This document shows, one piece after another, positions 43,276 through 51,961 of a DNA stretch of 64,000 nt; position 1 is the first letter of the stretch, and the number at the start of each line of letters is the position of its first letter. Source of the stretch: Hysterium pulicare CBS 123377. Lineage: Eukaryota > Ascomycota > Dothideomycetes > Hysteriales > Hysteriaceae. The position numbers were made by a program, and so were the translations under genes. The DNA lies in the NCBI GenBank assembly GCA_000467715.1, contig AJFK01000093.1:186001-250000 (forward strand). Direction: 5' to 3'. The notes under the pieces are model-generated. The model saw nothing but the letters and a program-made list of their open reading frames with translations. It did no database searches and was not told where the DNA came from.

Positions 43276-44358
43276 AGAAATATTGCAGCTTTTTAAAATT
43301 TAGCGACAGAATAAATCCGCCCGTACCAAAGTGAGCTCAGCCTCACTTGAACGACAACCAGTCAGGTACGATGGTAGAGACAATTGCGGATTGACATATT
43401 ACGTCTAAGGTAGTTAAGTCCTTCCTTGCCTGCTCTATGGCAGACTTCATCTATGTATATAGCTGTAGATGCTTCCCCAGTCACCAACGTTTCGTAGCTC
43501 TTTTATGCAAGGTCTTAATCTCTTGGGATAAGCCGGAAAACTTTTGTCTACTTCCTTATTAGGTTTGTCTTCCTCAAGTACTTTGCCTGCATTGAGTTCT
43601 GCATGTTTCTGCGTTGCCTGGTAGTTCTAAGAGTTATACTCCGTTTTGGGCCTTGGAAGGCTGGCCCATTCTAGTGAACGCAAATCCAGAACAGAACGCA
43701 GAAGAACGACTCGAGATCGTGCAAAAAACTGCCATCTTTATCAGCCTAAAGTATAGCTGACGTTGGAGGACAAGAAACAAGGGTTGTGGGCGGAACAAAT
43801 ATTATCTGAATCCCCAAATTCATTAGCTTAGAGGCCTCCAAGCTCGGAAGCAAAACTCGTAAGATACGGAGGCCTCTAATCTAGCCCAATATGGCTTTTA
43901 GAAGTGTTTGAATGCGACGGGACACAGGAGATACGGGTTGAACACTGAATGAGTCTACATAGATTTAGTCATGGTTTTGGAACCTTACGAACCCTATGCG
44001 CCACTCATGCAACTCTGAGGGAACGTAATACACTTTGATGACGAACATGGTTCTTCATGCTTTACCATAGTGTTCCTTCACTGTAGTGAAACTTTGCCTT
44101 TAGCACAACTTCCGCTATAGCGTGATTAACATATAGGATGTGCATATGTTCAATCTAGGTGGGTTTTTACGAACTCCTAGAAATTATCAACATTCTTAAC
44201 CATTTCGCTTTCAACATAGCTGGTAGCGAGTGCATACTACAATCTGAACGAGCTATTCAACAGTCAAAACAAGGAAGAACTCACTGGCTTGGCATTTTGA
44301 TATTCTGCTGCTGGGAGCGGAACTTCTTGAGAACAGATCGGTTGCAGTCTTATTCAAG
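43276..44358. other. Intergenic, 1.1 kb, with one perfect hairpin
   Basis: No gene. It contains an exact 12-nt inverted repeat, TTAGAGGCCTCC at 43828-43839 and its complement at 43868-43879, with a 28-nt loop. Confidence 0.4.
43828..43879. repeat. Inverted repeat, 12-nt arms
   Basis: Arms TTAGAGGCCTCC and GGAGGCCTCTAA are perfect complements separated by 28 nt. It could fold as a hairpin or be a relic of a small inverted-repeat element. No flanking duplication was noticed. Confidence 0.55.
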
Positions 44359-44814
44359 ATGTTCCGAGCTCGTAGTCGCGGCACTATCTTCCTCTTCTCC
44401 TTCGCCATTACCGAATACCAACAATGGCCCTTCGACATCAGTCAAGTGAACGGCATTCCAGTTCTGAGGGTCTTTAAGGTACTAACTCGAGCGCCTCCCC
44501 CTCAAATTTGTCGCCGTTACAGCGGGATCCACCCAATCGTGCAAGACTTCGTGTCACGGGATCCCGAGTTTCAGAGGCGTCTGCGAAACGCAATCCAAAC
44601 CGTTCAGGCGGGGTTTGGGCCTGGTGGAATGGGAAGTCGAACAGGTGCGGTAGCTCTCGGAGCAGCGTGTGGTGGAGGCACGCATAGAAGTGTGGCCTTT
44701 ATTGAAGTAATTGGGAGGGAGTTGCGTGCGCGTGGGTACGAGGTGAGGATTCAGCATGTTCACCGCCAAGACCACGCAGGGCACCGTGAGCTTTCTGGAA
44801 TGAGAATGAGGTGA
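44359..44814 (+). CDS. RapZ C-terminal-domain-like protein (151 aa)
   Basis: 151 codons, one exon. The second half has the hallmark of the RapZ C-terminal domain: TGAVALGAACGGGTHRSVAF (~residues 94-113), then IEVIGRELRARGYEVRIQHV and HRQ; in the bacterial protein the corresponding loop is GCTGGKHRSV followed by a distal HR. The preceding part, RAPPPQICRRYSGIHPIVQD, matches the conserved PP-x-I-R-x-x-YTG region. RapZ binds glucosamine 6-phosphate through this domain in bacteria, where it follows a P-loop ATPase domain. Here that ATPase part is absent, and the Lys of GGKHRS is Thr. Small stand-alone versions exist in fungi without an assigned role. The exact N-terminus (before IFLFSF) is uncertain; an upstream exon is possible. 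Confidence 0.7.
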   Translation: MFRARSRGTIFLFSFAITEYQQWPFDISQVNGIPVLRVFKVLTRAPPPQICRRYSGIHPIVQDFVSRDPEFQRRLRNAIQTVQAGFGPGGMGSRTGAVALGAACGGGTHRSVAFIEVIGRELRARGYEVRIQHVHRQDHAGHRELSGMRMR

Positions 44815-45163
44815 TGTGTCCGAGGATTTATCATAGGGAGACTGTCGTGCAGGAATGAGTTAAAGACTGTGGTGGATGAACGTTCCCTTCATCTCTTGGA
44901 CTGCTCCAACCTCCAAGGACGTTTCAAAGTTTCAAAGTAGAAGACTGATTAATGAACCAACCGTGAAATCCTTTGTAATTGCATAGCCATGTTATGAGAA
45001 AGCCTTGATGGGTGCGTGCAAGAAAATTTATGGGAAAAGAGTTTTATCGAAAAGGATTGCCATGTTGTGACAAGAGTTAAGAGTCTTCCAGTAGCCGAGC
45101 ATCGTAACACCACCAGATAACGGAATCGTCTTACTGTACTCATCTTTGGATATAAAGGTTCCT
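44815..45163. other. Intergenic, 350 bp
   Basis: Nothing beyond short frames. It lies between convergent 3' ends. Confidence 0.35.
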
Positions 45164-45441
45164 TTACAGACCAAAGCCCTCCTCAGTCGGCCTGGGATAC
45201 TTCTTCAGCCACTCTTGCTGACTGAAAGCATGTCCTTGCTTCTGTAGCAGCTGTGTTATTTTCTCATCGAGATCTATACAGAGACTGTAAGCTACATTCC
45301 AAATGGTATATTGAGGAGATTTAAAGGAGTACCATTACGTACCACAACATACATCTCCTTTGCAGGTTGTAATGACCAATAGTCATGCCGTTCATGACCG
45401 AGCAAGAGGTCAGAGGATAGATCTACATCTACTTGTTGCAT
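45164..45441 (-). CDS. Small spliced protein (78 aa), unknown
   Basis: Exons 45441-45333 and 45291-45164 join across a 41-nt intron (GTACTC...GGAATGTAG) to give 78 residues: MQQVDVDLSSDLLLGHERHD, then YWSLQPAKEMYVVVRNAYSL, CIDLDEKITQLLQKQGHAFS and QQEWLKKYPRPTEEGFGL. The joined sequence reads as natural protein on both sides of the junction, which is my main evidence. The second half (LDEKITQLLQKQGHAFSQQE) is helical and the end EWLKKYPRP looks conserved. There is no signal peptide, membrane segment or recognisable domain. It lies 46 bp downstream of another small spliced gene on the same strand. Confidence 0.55.
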
Positions 45442-45487
45442 TAATTTCCATGCACTTCAAGAAAGGGGCATTCAAAAGAAGTATAGG

Positions 45488-45834
45488 CTACGTCCTTTTA
45501 GGAATGGCATAGATTACAGTATCGTCTCCTTTAAACGCTCGCACAAGGTAGTGCTGGTAAGGTGAGTTGGAGCAAATTAATAAACCGTTTGGAGCTAGGA
45601 ATGCTAGAGTTAGCCAGTTCGTGGATATGATTTAAGGTATAAGTAGAAAAGGTGCGTTCAGTCACCTCTATATGTGTCAGGATAGAGTGCCTTTGGCACC
45701 ACCTTTCCGAGCTCGTTGATAAATATATCAAACCGAGCAGCATATTGGCCATGAGTTAGTGCTCGAAGTCTGACCGTGGGACCATTGTTAACTCGGAAGA
45801 GTTCCTTCGGAACACTTCGATATGCTTTGATCAT
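45488..45834 (-). CDS. Small spliced protein (91 aa), unknown
   Basis: Exons 45834-45666 and 45594-45488; the 71-nt intron has a GTGACT donor and GCTAACTCTAGCATTCCTAG end with a clear branch site. Joined product: MIKAYRSVPKELFRVNNGPT, VRLRALTHGQYAARFDIFIN, ELGKVVPKALYPDTYRAPNG, LLICSNSPYQHYLVRAFKGD, DTVIYAIPKRT. Both sides read as one continuous protein. The frame is open for five codons upstream of the chosen ATG and then hits a stop. I recognise no named domain; FINELGKVVPKALY and YLVRAFKG look like conserved cores. It may be a member of a small fungal family; function unknown. Confidence 0.55.
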
Positions 45835-46196
45835 CCCAAGAGCCCACACGGAATATCAGATCGCATGGGTATGCAAGTTGTCAGATGGCGAAGCTGGTGG
45901 TCGGAGGTTGAAGGTAGCTAGTAACCGAACCATATTGGGGATAGCTCAGTTGTGCAGCGACGGGAACACAAACGTCGGAGACCCGAACAAAAGGTGAGGG
46001 AAGGAGAATTCCGGAACTTCAAGTTATTTATTAGTTTGCTAGGGTGAATATCTTGGCCTCTATTTCGAAAGCGTAATCAATTCTACTCCTAAGCCTGGCT
46101 CTGCCGTTCTAGTACAACCTGTTATTAACTCCTTTCTGGATCAATATCATGATAAACCATTCATACAAAGCCTAAACCCGCTATCCAGTCATCTTC
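45835..46196. other. Intergenic, 360 bp
   Basis: Promoter side of the preceding small gene and 3' flank of the possibly broken gene beyond. No other feature. Confidence 0.3.
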
Positions 46197-46565
46197 TCAC
46201 CTCCTTCGAGCCTGTAGACGCTCATTATCTTTTTTCCTCATCTCCTTTACCGCCCTCGCCCCGACTAGCCACATCTCCAGTTCAATAGAATCAGGACAAG
46301 TATACTTCAAAGCATGATAAACCTCGACATGGTCCCACCCCAGACTCTCCCTCATATACCTTTATAGCCTCACAATGTTTGGATTTGGGCCCAACTCCCC
46401 GTTTGGTCCTTGAGCATTTGGTGCCCCAAACGCAATACACATTCCACCCAGAGGACAATCACTGATCCAGCCAGAGCGCAGTTCGCAGACTGCGTCGTCG
46501 AAGCTGTGGAAGCATCGCTGGCAGGCTGCAATATGCCCCCTCCCACGATGGCCGGAGATGTTCAT
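46197..46565 (-). pseudogene. Cys-containing fungal gene with one in-frame stop (or a 69-nt intron)
   Basis: On the minus strand one frame from the ATG at 46565 to 46197 (123 codons) reads as protein throughout: MNISGHRGRGHIAACQRCFH, SFDDAVCELRSGWISDCPLG, GMCIAFGAPN, then RYMRESLGWDHVEVYHALKY, TCPDSIELEMWLVGARAVKE. It is interrupted by a single TAA at 46364-46362. Coding character continues in the same frame after it, which suggests a decayed gene. The alternative is a 69-nt intron with a GTGAGG donor at 46373 and a TTTGAAG acceptor at 46305, which would also keep frame but would remove protein-like sequence and lacks a branch site. The N-terminus may lie further upstream. Confidence 0.5.
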
Positions 46566-47184
46566 GTCATACCAGTGGAAGATCTGGCTGAAGGGCCCGA
46601 TTTAATTTGGGGTAGGCGATGAGTTGAACGCTGTGGCCGGGGTATAGGAGAAGAGAAGAATGCGAGCGGGACGTTCTGGAACAACGTTCGGGCGTGGGCT
46701 GAGGGGCGGTAGACTGTAGGGCATGTTTGGATACGAAGTGGGCCCAGAAGGGCTGGCCATCCTTTTAATTCGGGGCATTGGAGGTGTGTAAAGAAATTTG
46801 GCTTATCGAGTGGTGCTAAGAATATTGATGGAGATAGATTATGGATTTGAAAAGTAAAATTGTGAATGGACGATCCCGCTTCACCACAATGACAGTATGT
46901 TTGAAAACGTGAAATTATTTGACGGTTGCTAAGAGATTTGTTGGGGAACATTATGGAGCGCGAATGTTGGACTGATAAGGTTGGATAGTTGAATTCTCCG
47001 AGATCCCTCTCGGAGTACCAGAGATAATGAAAGCCCCTGCGCGATACAAAGGTGCTTGGCTAATTCGTCCGCTTCATGGACCAGCTTCGGTGCTGCAAGT
47101 GTCAGTATGCATATCCTCACATTAGCACGGTATTAAGGGGTATACAATATCAAGAATTCCAACATGTATAATACAAGCCATCAT
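46566..47184. other. Intergenic, 0.6 kb
   Basis: A minus-strand frame of 129 codons at 46951-46562 overlaps the start of the possibly broken gene. Its translation has no domain and I do not count it as a gene. Nothing else seen. Confidence 0.3.
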
Positions 47185-48622
47185 CTATAGCTCATCATGC
47201 GGCTTTACCGGCCTGCCGCTATCCTCTAATATATTGACCCCTTTCTTTTTGCGCCATTTTTCCCAAACGCCCCAAAAGTCCTTCTCCATTCCACTCTCCA
47301 GTTGGTCTGGCAGGACGACCACATACTCGACATGCAACGCGCCAAACGCCTCACCCGCTCCCTCTGGTAGTTCTTGATGCCATATAGGCATGCCTTCGTT
47401 CGGAACAATTTCGACAGTATTCGGTTGTACGACTTCTCCGCGTTTTCGGGATAGTTGGACGATATGACCGTCAAGGTGGGTGATATTTCGCGTCCAATCG
47501 CCCATCCATGCTTCTCGTAAACTAAGGACTTCTCTCCAAAATAGATTCTTGCCTCGTCTGCGGAAAAAGGTGCCGTCGGTTCTTTCATGATCCTGCGTAC
47601 CCATTTGCGGATCTGATTCCACAAGATGTACAATAAGATCTCCGGCAACCCAGTCTGGGCTCTCGTCGGCCTCGTTTTCATAGGCCACCTTGACTCCGCG
47701 TGGCATACCCTTCTCGACATGTAGTTCGTGGGTCTCGGGTTCGCGAACCACGCGTGATCCTCCGCATACGGGGCATGGGTGCTTAATGGTCTTTCCCTTT
47801 CCACCGCATTTATCACACATGGTCTGTACCTGCTGGAATAGTCCTGGCGCCAACTGCTGTCTTTGAATCCTGACACCGCGGCCCCCACACACGTCGCAAG
47901 TATCCACATGCCCATCCTCACTTCCTGAGCCCTCACATGCACTACAAACCGCTTGTTTCTCAACTGTGAACTCTGTATCCCGTCCATTGTAAAAGTCTCG
48001 TAAAGGAACGGCAACCCGGACCTCCATATTAGGACCTCGCCGCTCGCCTCCGCCGCCAAAATGTCCGCTACCGCCGAAGAAGCGCGAGAAGAGGTCAAAT
48101 GGGTCGTGATGTTGAGCGGGACGGCCGCCACCCCGTTTGTGCTGTTCTATACCATCGTGACCGTATTGGTCGTAGATCCTCCGGGTTTCTTCATCTATAA
48201 GAGCGTCGTATGCTTCAGCTACTGCGACGAATTTCTCGTGTGCGGATTCATCGCCCCTTCAGAAAGAATGTCAGCAATGTAAGAGGTAGTGAGGGGGCCG
48301 GTCGTGGATGGGGGCCAATAGAGGAGAAGCGCAAAGAAAGAGTGACGAGCTGAATTGAAGACGTACGGGTTCTTGTCCGGGTGGTATTTCTTGCTCAAGC
48401 TTCGGTATGCTTTCTTGATTTCGCGGTCTGAAGCGTCTTTCTTTATGCCCAGTAGCTAGAAAGTATAACGTTAGCAATGGGATTGGAAGACGGAGAAAAG
48501 CAGCAGTATATTTGAATTGGGGTAGAATGACTCTAGAAGCTCTAGCATACCTTGTAGAAATCCTCGGCGCAAAGAGCAAAGCCTAGAAGACAAGCAAGTA
48601 GTATGGTTATTCGAAGCAGCAT
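47185..48622 (-). CDS. SCJ1: ER-lumenal DnaJ/Hsp40 co-chaperone (Scj1-type) ending in HDEL
   Basis: Exons 48622-48551, 48455-48367 and 48256-47185; 410 aa. Residues 1-19 ([20 protein letters not shown]) are a signal peptide. The J domain follows ([20 protein letters not shown]) with HPD in KYHPDKNP, then a Gly/Phe-rich segment ([12 protein letters not shown]). Four zinc-binding CxxCxGx(G) motifs come next: [32 protein letters not shown], then the two-domain substrate-binding C-terminus and the ER-retention signal HDEL at the very end. This is the type I DnaJ of the ER lumen that stimulates the Hsp70 BiP/Kar2 in folding and degradation. All parts are intact, and the introns (95 and 110 nt) have standard borders. 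Confidence 0.93.
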
Positions 48623-49119
48623 ATCGAGAGAGCGAGAGCTGATAAAGTCTAAAGAGTGATAGAAGTAGACGAGGGAGTGAACGGAGATATCCTAAATAGC
48701 TCAAGATAAATACTACATGAATACTGTACGCCGAGTCGAAGATTTGAGAAGTCGGGGATTGGGCATGGGGGGAAAGAAGCGGTTTATGTGTGAATTGTTC
48801 AAGCTTCGCTTTATGAAAACGCCAGATAACCAAAAGTTATGCGACGAATGCCAAGCGACAGGGATTATTTTATGTCGACCTTCAACTTTCATCGCAACAC
48901 CGCCGAACTCACTTCATTCAACCAATTCATTTTCTTGTTATAATATCAACGCTCTGGGGTGGGGTTAGTATACACTGAGATCAAATCCTTCTCTCCAGTC
49001 ATTTCCTCAGGTTCCTCAACGCCAATTCTTCTCCACTTGGCCGGACTCGACTTCCCCGTGCTCTGCACATCTTCCTCGAAAAGAACGGCGACCACGCTTA
49101 CAGTTCGAAATAGGCCATC
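48623..49119. promoter_or_regulatory. Divergent promoter region, DnaJ and uS17m
   Basis: About 500 bp between divergent genes. CAGCGTG-type unfolded-protein boxes were looked for and not convincingly seen. No other gene. Confidence 0.35.
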
Positions 49120-49835
49120 ATGGCCACAAATTTAGTATCCCGCCAGCTGACCGGCGTGGTAATTTCCGCCGGGAAGATGGATAGAGCCGTCAAAGTACGC
49201 ATCGCAAGGCAAGAGTGGAACAAACAAGTGCGAAAAGTACGTCTTCACTTCCCCTCACTTTTTTTCAACATTCCTCTTTGCCCTGGCGCTGATTCATATT
49301 GTAGTTTTTTCCGTCAAGTAAAACATACTTAGTATCCGACCCGAACTCCTCACTCCACGAAGGCGACGTTATCCGTATCTCCTCCGGCTGGCGAACCTCC
49401 CGCAACATTCGACATGTCGTCTCCTCCATCATAGCACCGTTCGGTCCTCCAATCGACCAGCGGCCTCCAGTACCTACAGAAGAGGAAAGATTAGCAGAGC
49501 GTGAACGAGAACGGATGGAAAAGGACGTCAGGCGGGCAGCGAAAGGGAAGGAAGCGAGTATAACAAGACTAAAAGAGGCGGAAACGCAAGGGAAAGAGAT
49601 ACCGAGTTTAGAACATGCGATGAGACATATCCGTGAAAGAGAGAGATTACAATTAGAAGAGGAGGCGAAGAAGGGTCCGCGTAAGGCGAAGCAGGTTAAA
49701 GGTGTGAAGGACGTGCTGGACTCGAGGGCGAAGAGGTTAGAGAAAGGGCAAACGATTGCGGAGAATGCTTCTAAGAGAGCTACTGCTCAATCAAAAGCGG
49801 AAAAGAAACAGGCGGAGGCGGCGGCCCCAGCATGA
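49120..49835 (+). CDS. MRPS17: Mitochondrial small ribosomal subunit protein uS17m
   Basis: Exons 49120-49236 and 49305-49835, intron 68 nt (GTACGT...ATTGTAG) after VRK; 215 aa. The N-terminal ~95 residues form the S17 OB-fold: LTGVVISAGKMDRAVKVRIA, RQEWNKQVRK, FFPSSKTYLVSDPNSSLHEG, DVIRISSGWRTSRNIRHVVS. Then comes a long Glu/Lys/Arg-rich helical extension (residues ~105-215) of the kind seen in fungal mitochondrial ribosomal proteins; it is absent from bacterial S17. The protein binds small-subunit rRNA in the mitochondrion. The N-terminus serves as a targeting region without a classical cleavable presequence being obvious. Length is normal for filamentous fungi. Confidence 0.88.
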
Positions 49836-50247
49836 TTGATGCCATGGCATGGTGGATGTATGATGTTTCGAAGGTCTACGAAGAGATTGAAGACTGTTGT
49901 ATTATAAAGGTATACTTCAATGTAAATTAAGGACGTAGGCCACACAATGTTGCTTGCGGAACAATTGAAAGCATCGTTGCTGCGCAGCACTACTATTATA
50001 TCATACGAAAGTTAAAGGGTATCATAATAATACAACTGGCTCCAACACATGAATTAGAATCGGTCCAGAAATGCACTCCCCAAAGATCAATCCTCCCGCT
50101 CTTAGTAACCCCAAACGCGTAACACCACCTATGCGTATCATAACCTAAAGGAACCTTTCCACCTCTGTACAGAACGCCGTTTGTGCCGCCAATGACAATG
50201 TCTCGTACCGTGAAATGCTTATAGTTATACAATGCTTCAGACCGTGA
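49836..50247. other. Convergent 3' intergenic
   Basis: A 412-bp stretch between the ends of uS17m (plus) and the kinase gene (minus); no feature seen. Confidence 0.35.
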
Positions 50248-51772
50248 CTAAACAAGGTCAACCATATCCTCGTCAATCCCATCTTCTTCTCCTGCTCTTA
50301 CGACGAAAGGATGTTTGAGAGCCTCGTCGGCAGTGATTCGTTTGCTGGGTTCGCACTCCATCAATCTGTGTAAAAATTCCACCGCTTCTTTCTCTTCGCC
50401 ACTAAGCTCGATCTTCTTTCCGTTTTCGTCTTTTCCAGAACGGCTCGTACACCACAATATAATCTTCTCAAGGCTATGGCCGCTTTCACTATAGCTCGGG
50501 ATGTTCGTCTCAAAAACTTGGCCGTGGAGAAGGGAAACCTCGCGAAGTTTCTTTCTGCCAAAGATGTTGGTGATCTCCAGGAGGGCATCAATATCGTCTG
50601 CGCTATGGAAGAAGGGAAATCGCCGAGAGAGCAGAGTCAGTAGGATGACGCCAGCACTCCACATGTCGATCGAGGTGTTTTGTTGCGTGCATTTAAGAAG
50701 GACTTCTGGTGCTCGAAATCCACGAGTTCCCGCACGATTGGCACGGCGACTTGACCTTGTATCGTTTTTTGGATAGCTTGACGGTTGATTTGACCCAGCG
50801 TTATGGCTCGCCGCATAGACACTATGCGTAATCCTATACCGACGTTCGTCATTTGGCAGTGTGCATGCACACTGGTGCCAATCCGTGCCTTCTCGCTCAG
50901 CCAAGCCGAAGTCTACAAGCACACCACGTGCCAGTAGCGGATTGTAGAGGAAGTTGGTTGGTTTTATATCGCGATGAAGAATATGATGCGCGTGTACTGA
51001 GCGTAAAGCGGTGAAGAGGCTCCGGAAATAAAGACGCATGTCAGAAATCGACATGTCTCGAAAGTACTCGCGAAAGTCGCGGTGTTGGAAGTATGGAAGG
51101 ACGGCAATAACCTGATCCTGGTGGCGAAACGCGGTAATGAGCGGGCATACCGAGTCGGAACTTTTCAAATCATGGAGGAGCTCGAGTTCGTTGAATATGC
51201 GGATAGGACTGCTCGTCACATATATCTTCTTAATCGCAACATACTTGGGCTTCCTTCTCGACGAATTGAAGGATCCTCTTTTGGATGCGGGAGACCATTT
51301 GCTGTATTCTTTCTCTTCGATATCCCATTCATTGTGGTACTTATCATATTGAAGGTCTTCAGCTTTGTATACAGTGGAGAAAGTTCCTATAATGTTTTGG
51401 TGAGTACGAAACATCTCGTACCTGCATAAGACCAGCCAATGGACGTGACTTACCTTCTCCGATGCGGTTTATGAGTCGATAGCGTTTGGTAATCCCCAAA
51501 AAGCTATCCTCAAATCTTCGCATGTCCTCGGCCACGGAGTCTTCCACCTCTTCATCGCTGCTATCCTCCATAGTACGGCCACTCTCTTCCAATGGTCCCC
51601 TACTTTCGTCCAATGTTTCTTCGTCTTGGGACTCGTCTTTATGTATTATCAGCTCATCAGGTGGTTGTCTGAGCACTCTTGCTTTTCCCATGGCTATGCG
51701 ATGCGACTCAGTTGGCGGTTTTCTTGGTTGCGATTCGACTATCACGTTGAGAGGGACATGGTGAGGGAGCAC
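50248..51772 (-). CDS. CDC7: Cdc7/Hsk1-type serine/threonine kinase (DDK catalytic subunit)
   Basis: Exons 51772-51454 and 51386-50248, intron 67 nt (GTAAGT...ACATTATAG) splitting the glycine loop; 485 aa, or 458 aa if translation starts at the ATG at 51691. The acidic N-terminus is followed by the kinase domain: GEGTFSTVYKAE, catalytic Lys in VAIKKI, HRDIKPTNFL, DFGLAE in place of DFG-plus, then an insert of about 50 residues (typical of Cdc7 kinase insert II), GTRGFRAPEVLLKC and DMWSAGVILLTLLS. A shorter first insert lies between the glycine loop and VAIKK. These features fit Cdc7/Hsk1, which phosphorylates Mcm2-7 at origins together with its Dbf4 regulator in the nucleus. All catalytic residues are present. 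Confidence 0.9.
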
Positions 51773-51961
51773 CTCGGAAGGGAAACCAGTCGCGAAAACG
51801 TCACAAACAACGCTATTCCGAATTGGGGCAATTCATCACAAACACAGCCGACGCGATTATGCGACATGCCACCTTGATCTCACGTCAAATCACCACAGAA
51901 CACCGCGATATCGTCTTCCTTTCTCTTTCCACACTTTCAGTTTCGCGTAATCCTCGTTATC
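51773..51961. promoter_or_regulatory. Short bidirectional promoter, CDC7 and condensin subunit 1
   Basis: Only 189 bp (270 bp with the shorter kinase start) between divergent start codons. It contains CGCGAAAA at 51791-51798 and ACGCGA at 51851-51856, resembling SCB/MCB boxes bound by the G1/S factors SBF/MBF. No TATA box is seen. Confidence 0.5.

Noticed and set aside
47226-48131. 301-codon minus-strand frame overlapping the DnaJ gene
   Set aside because: A shifted frame of the same strand; the DnaJ frame contains the zinc motifs and HDEL.
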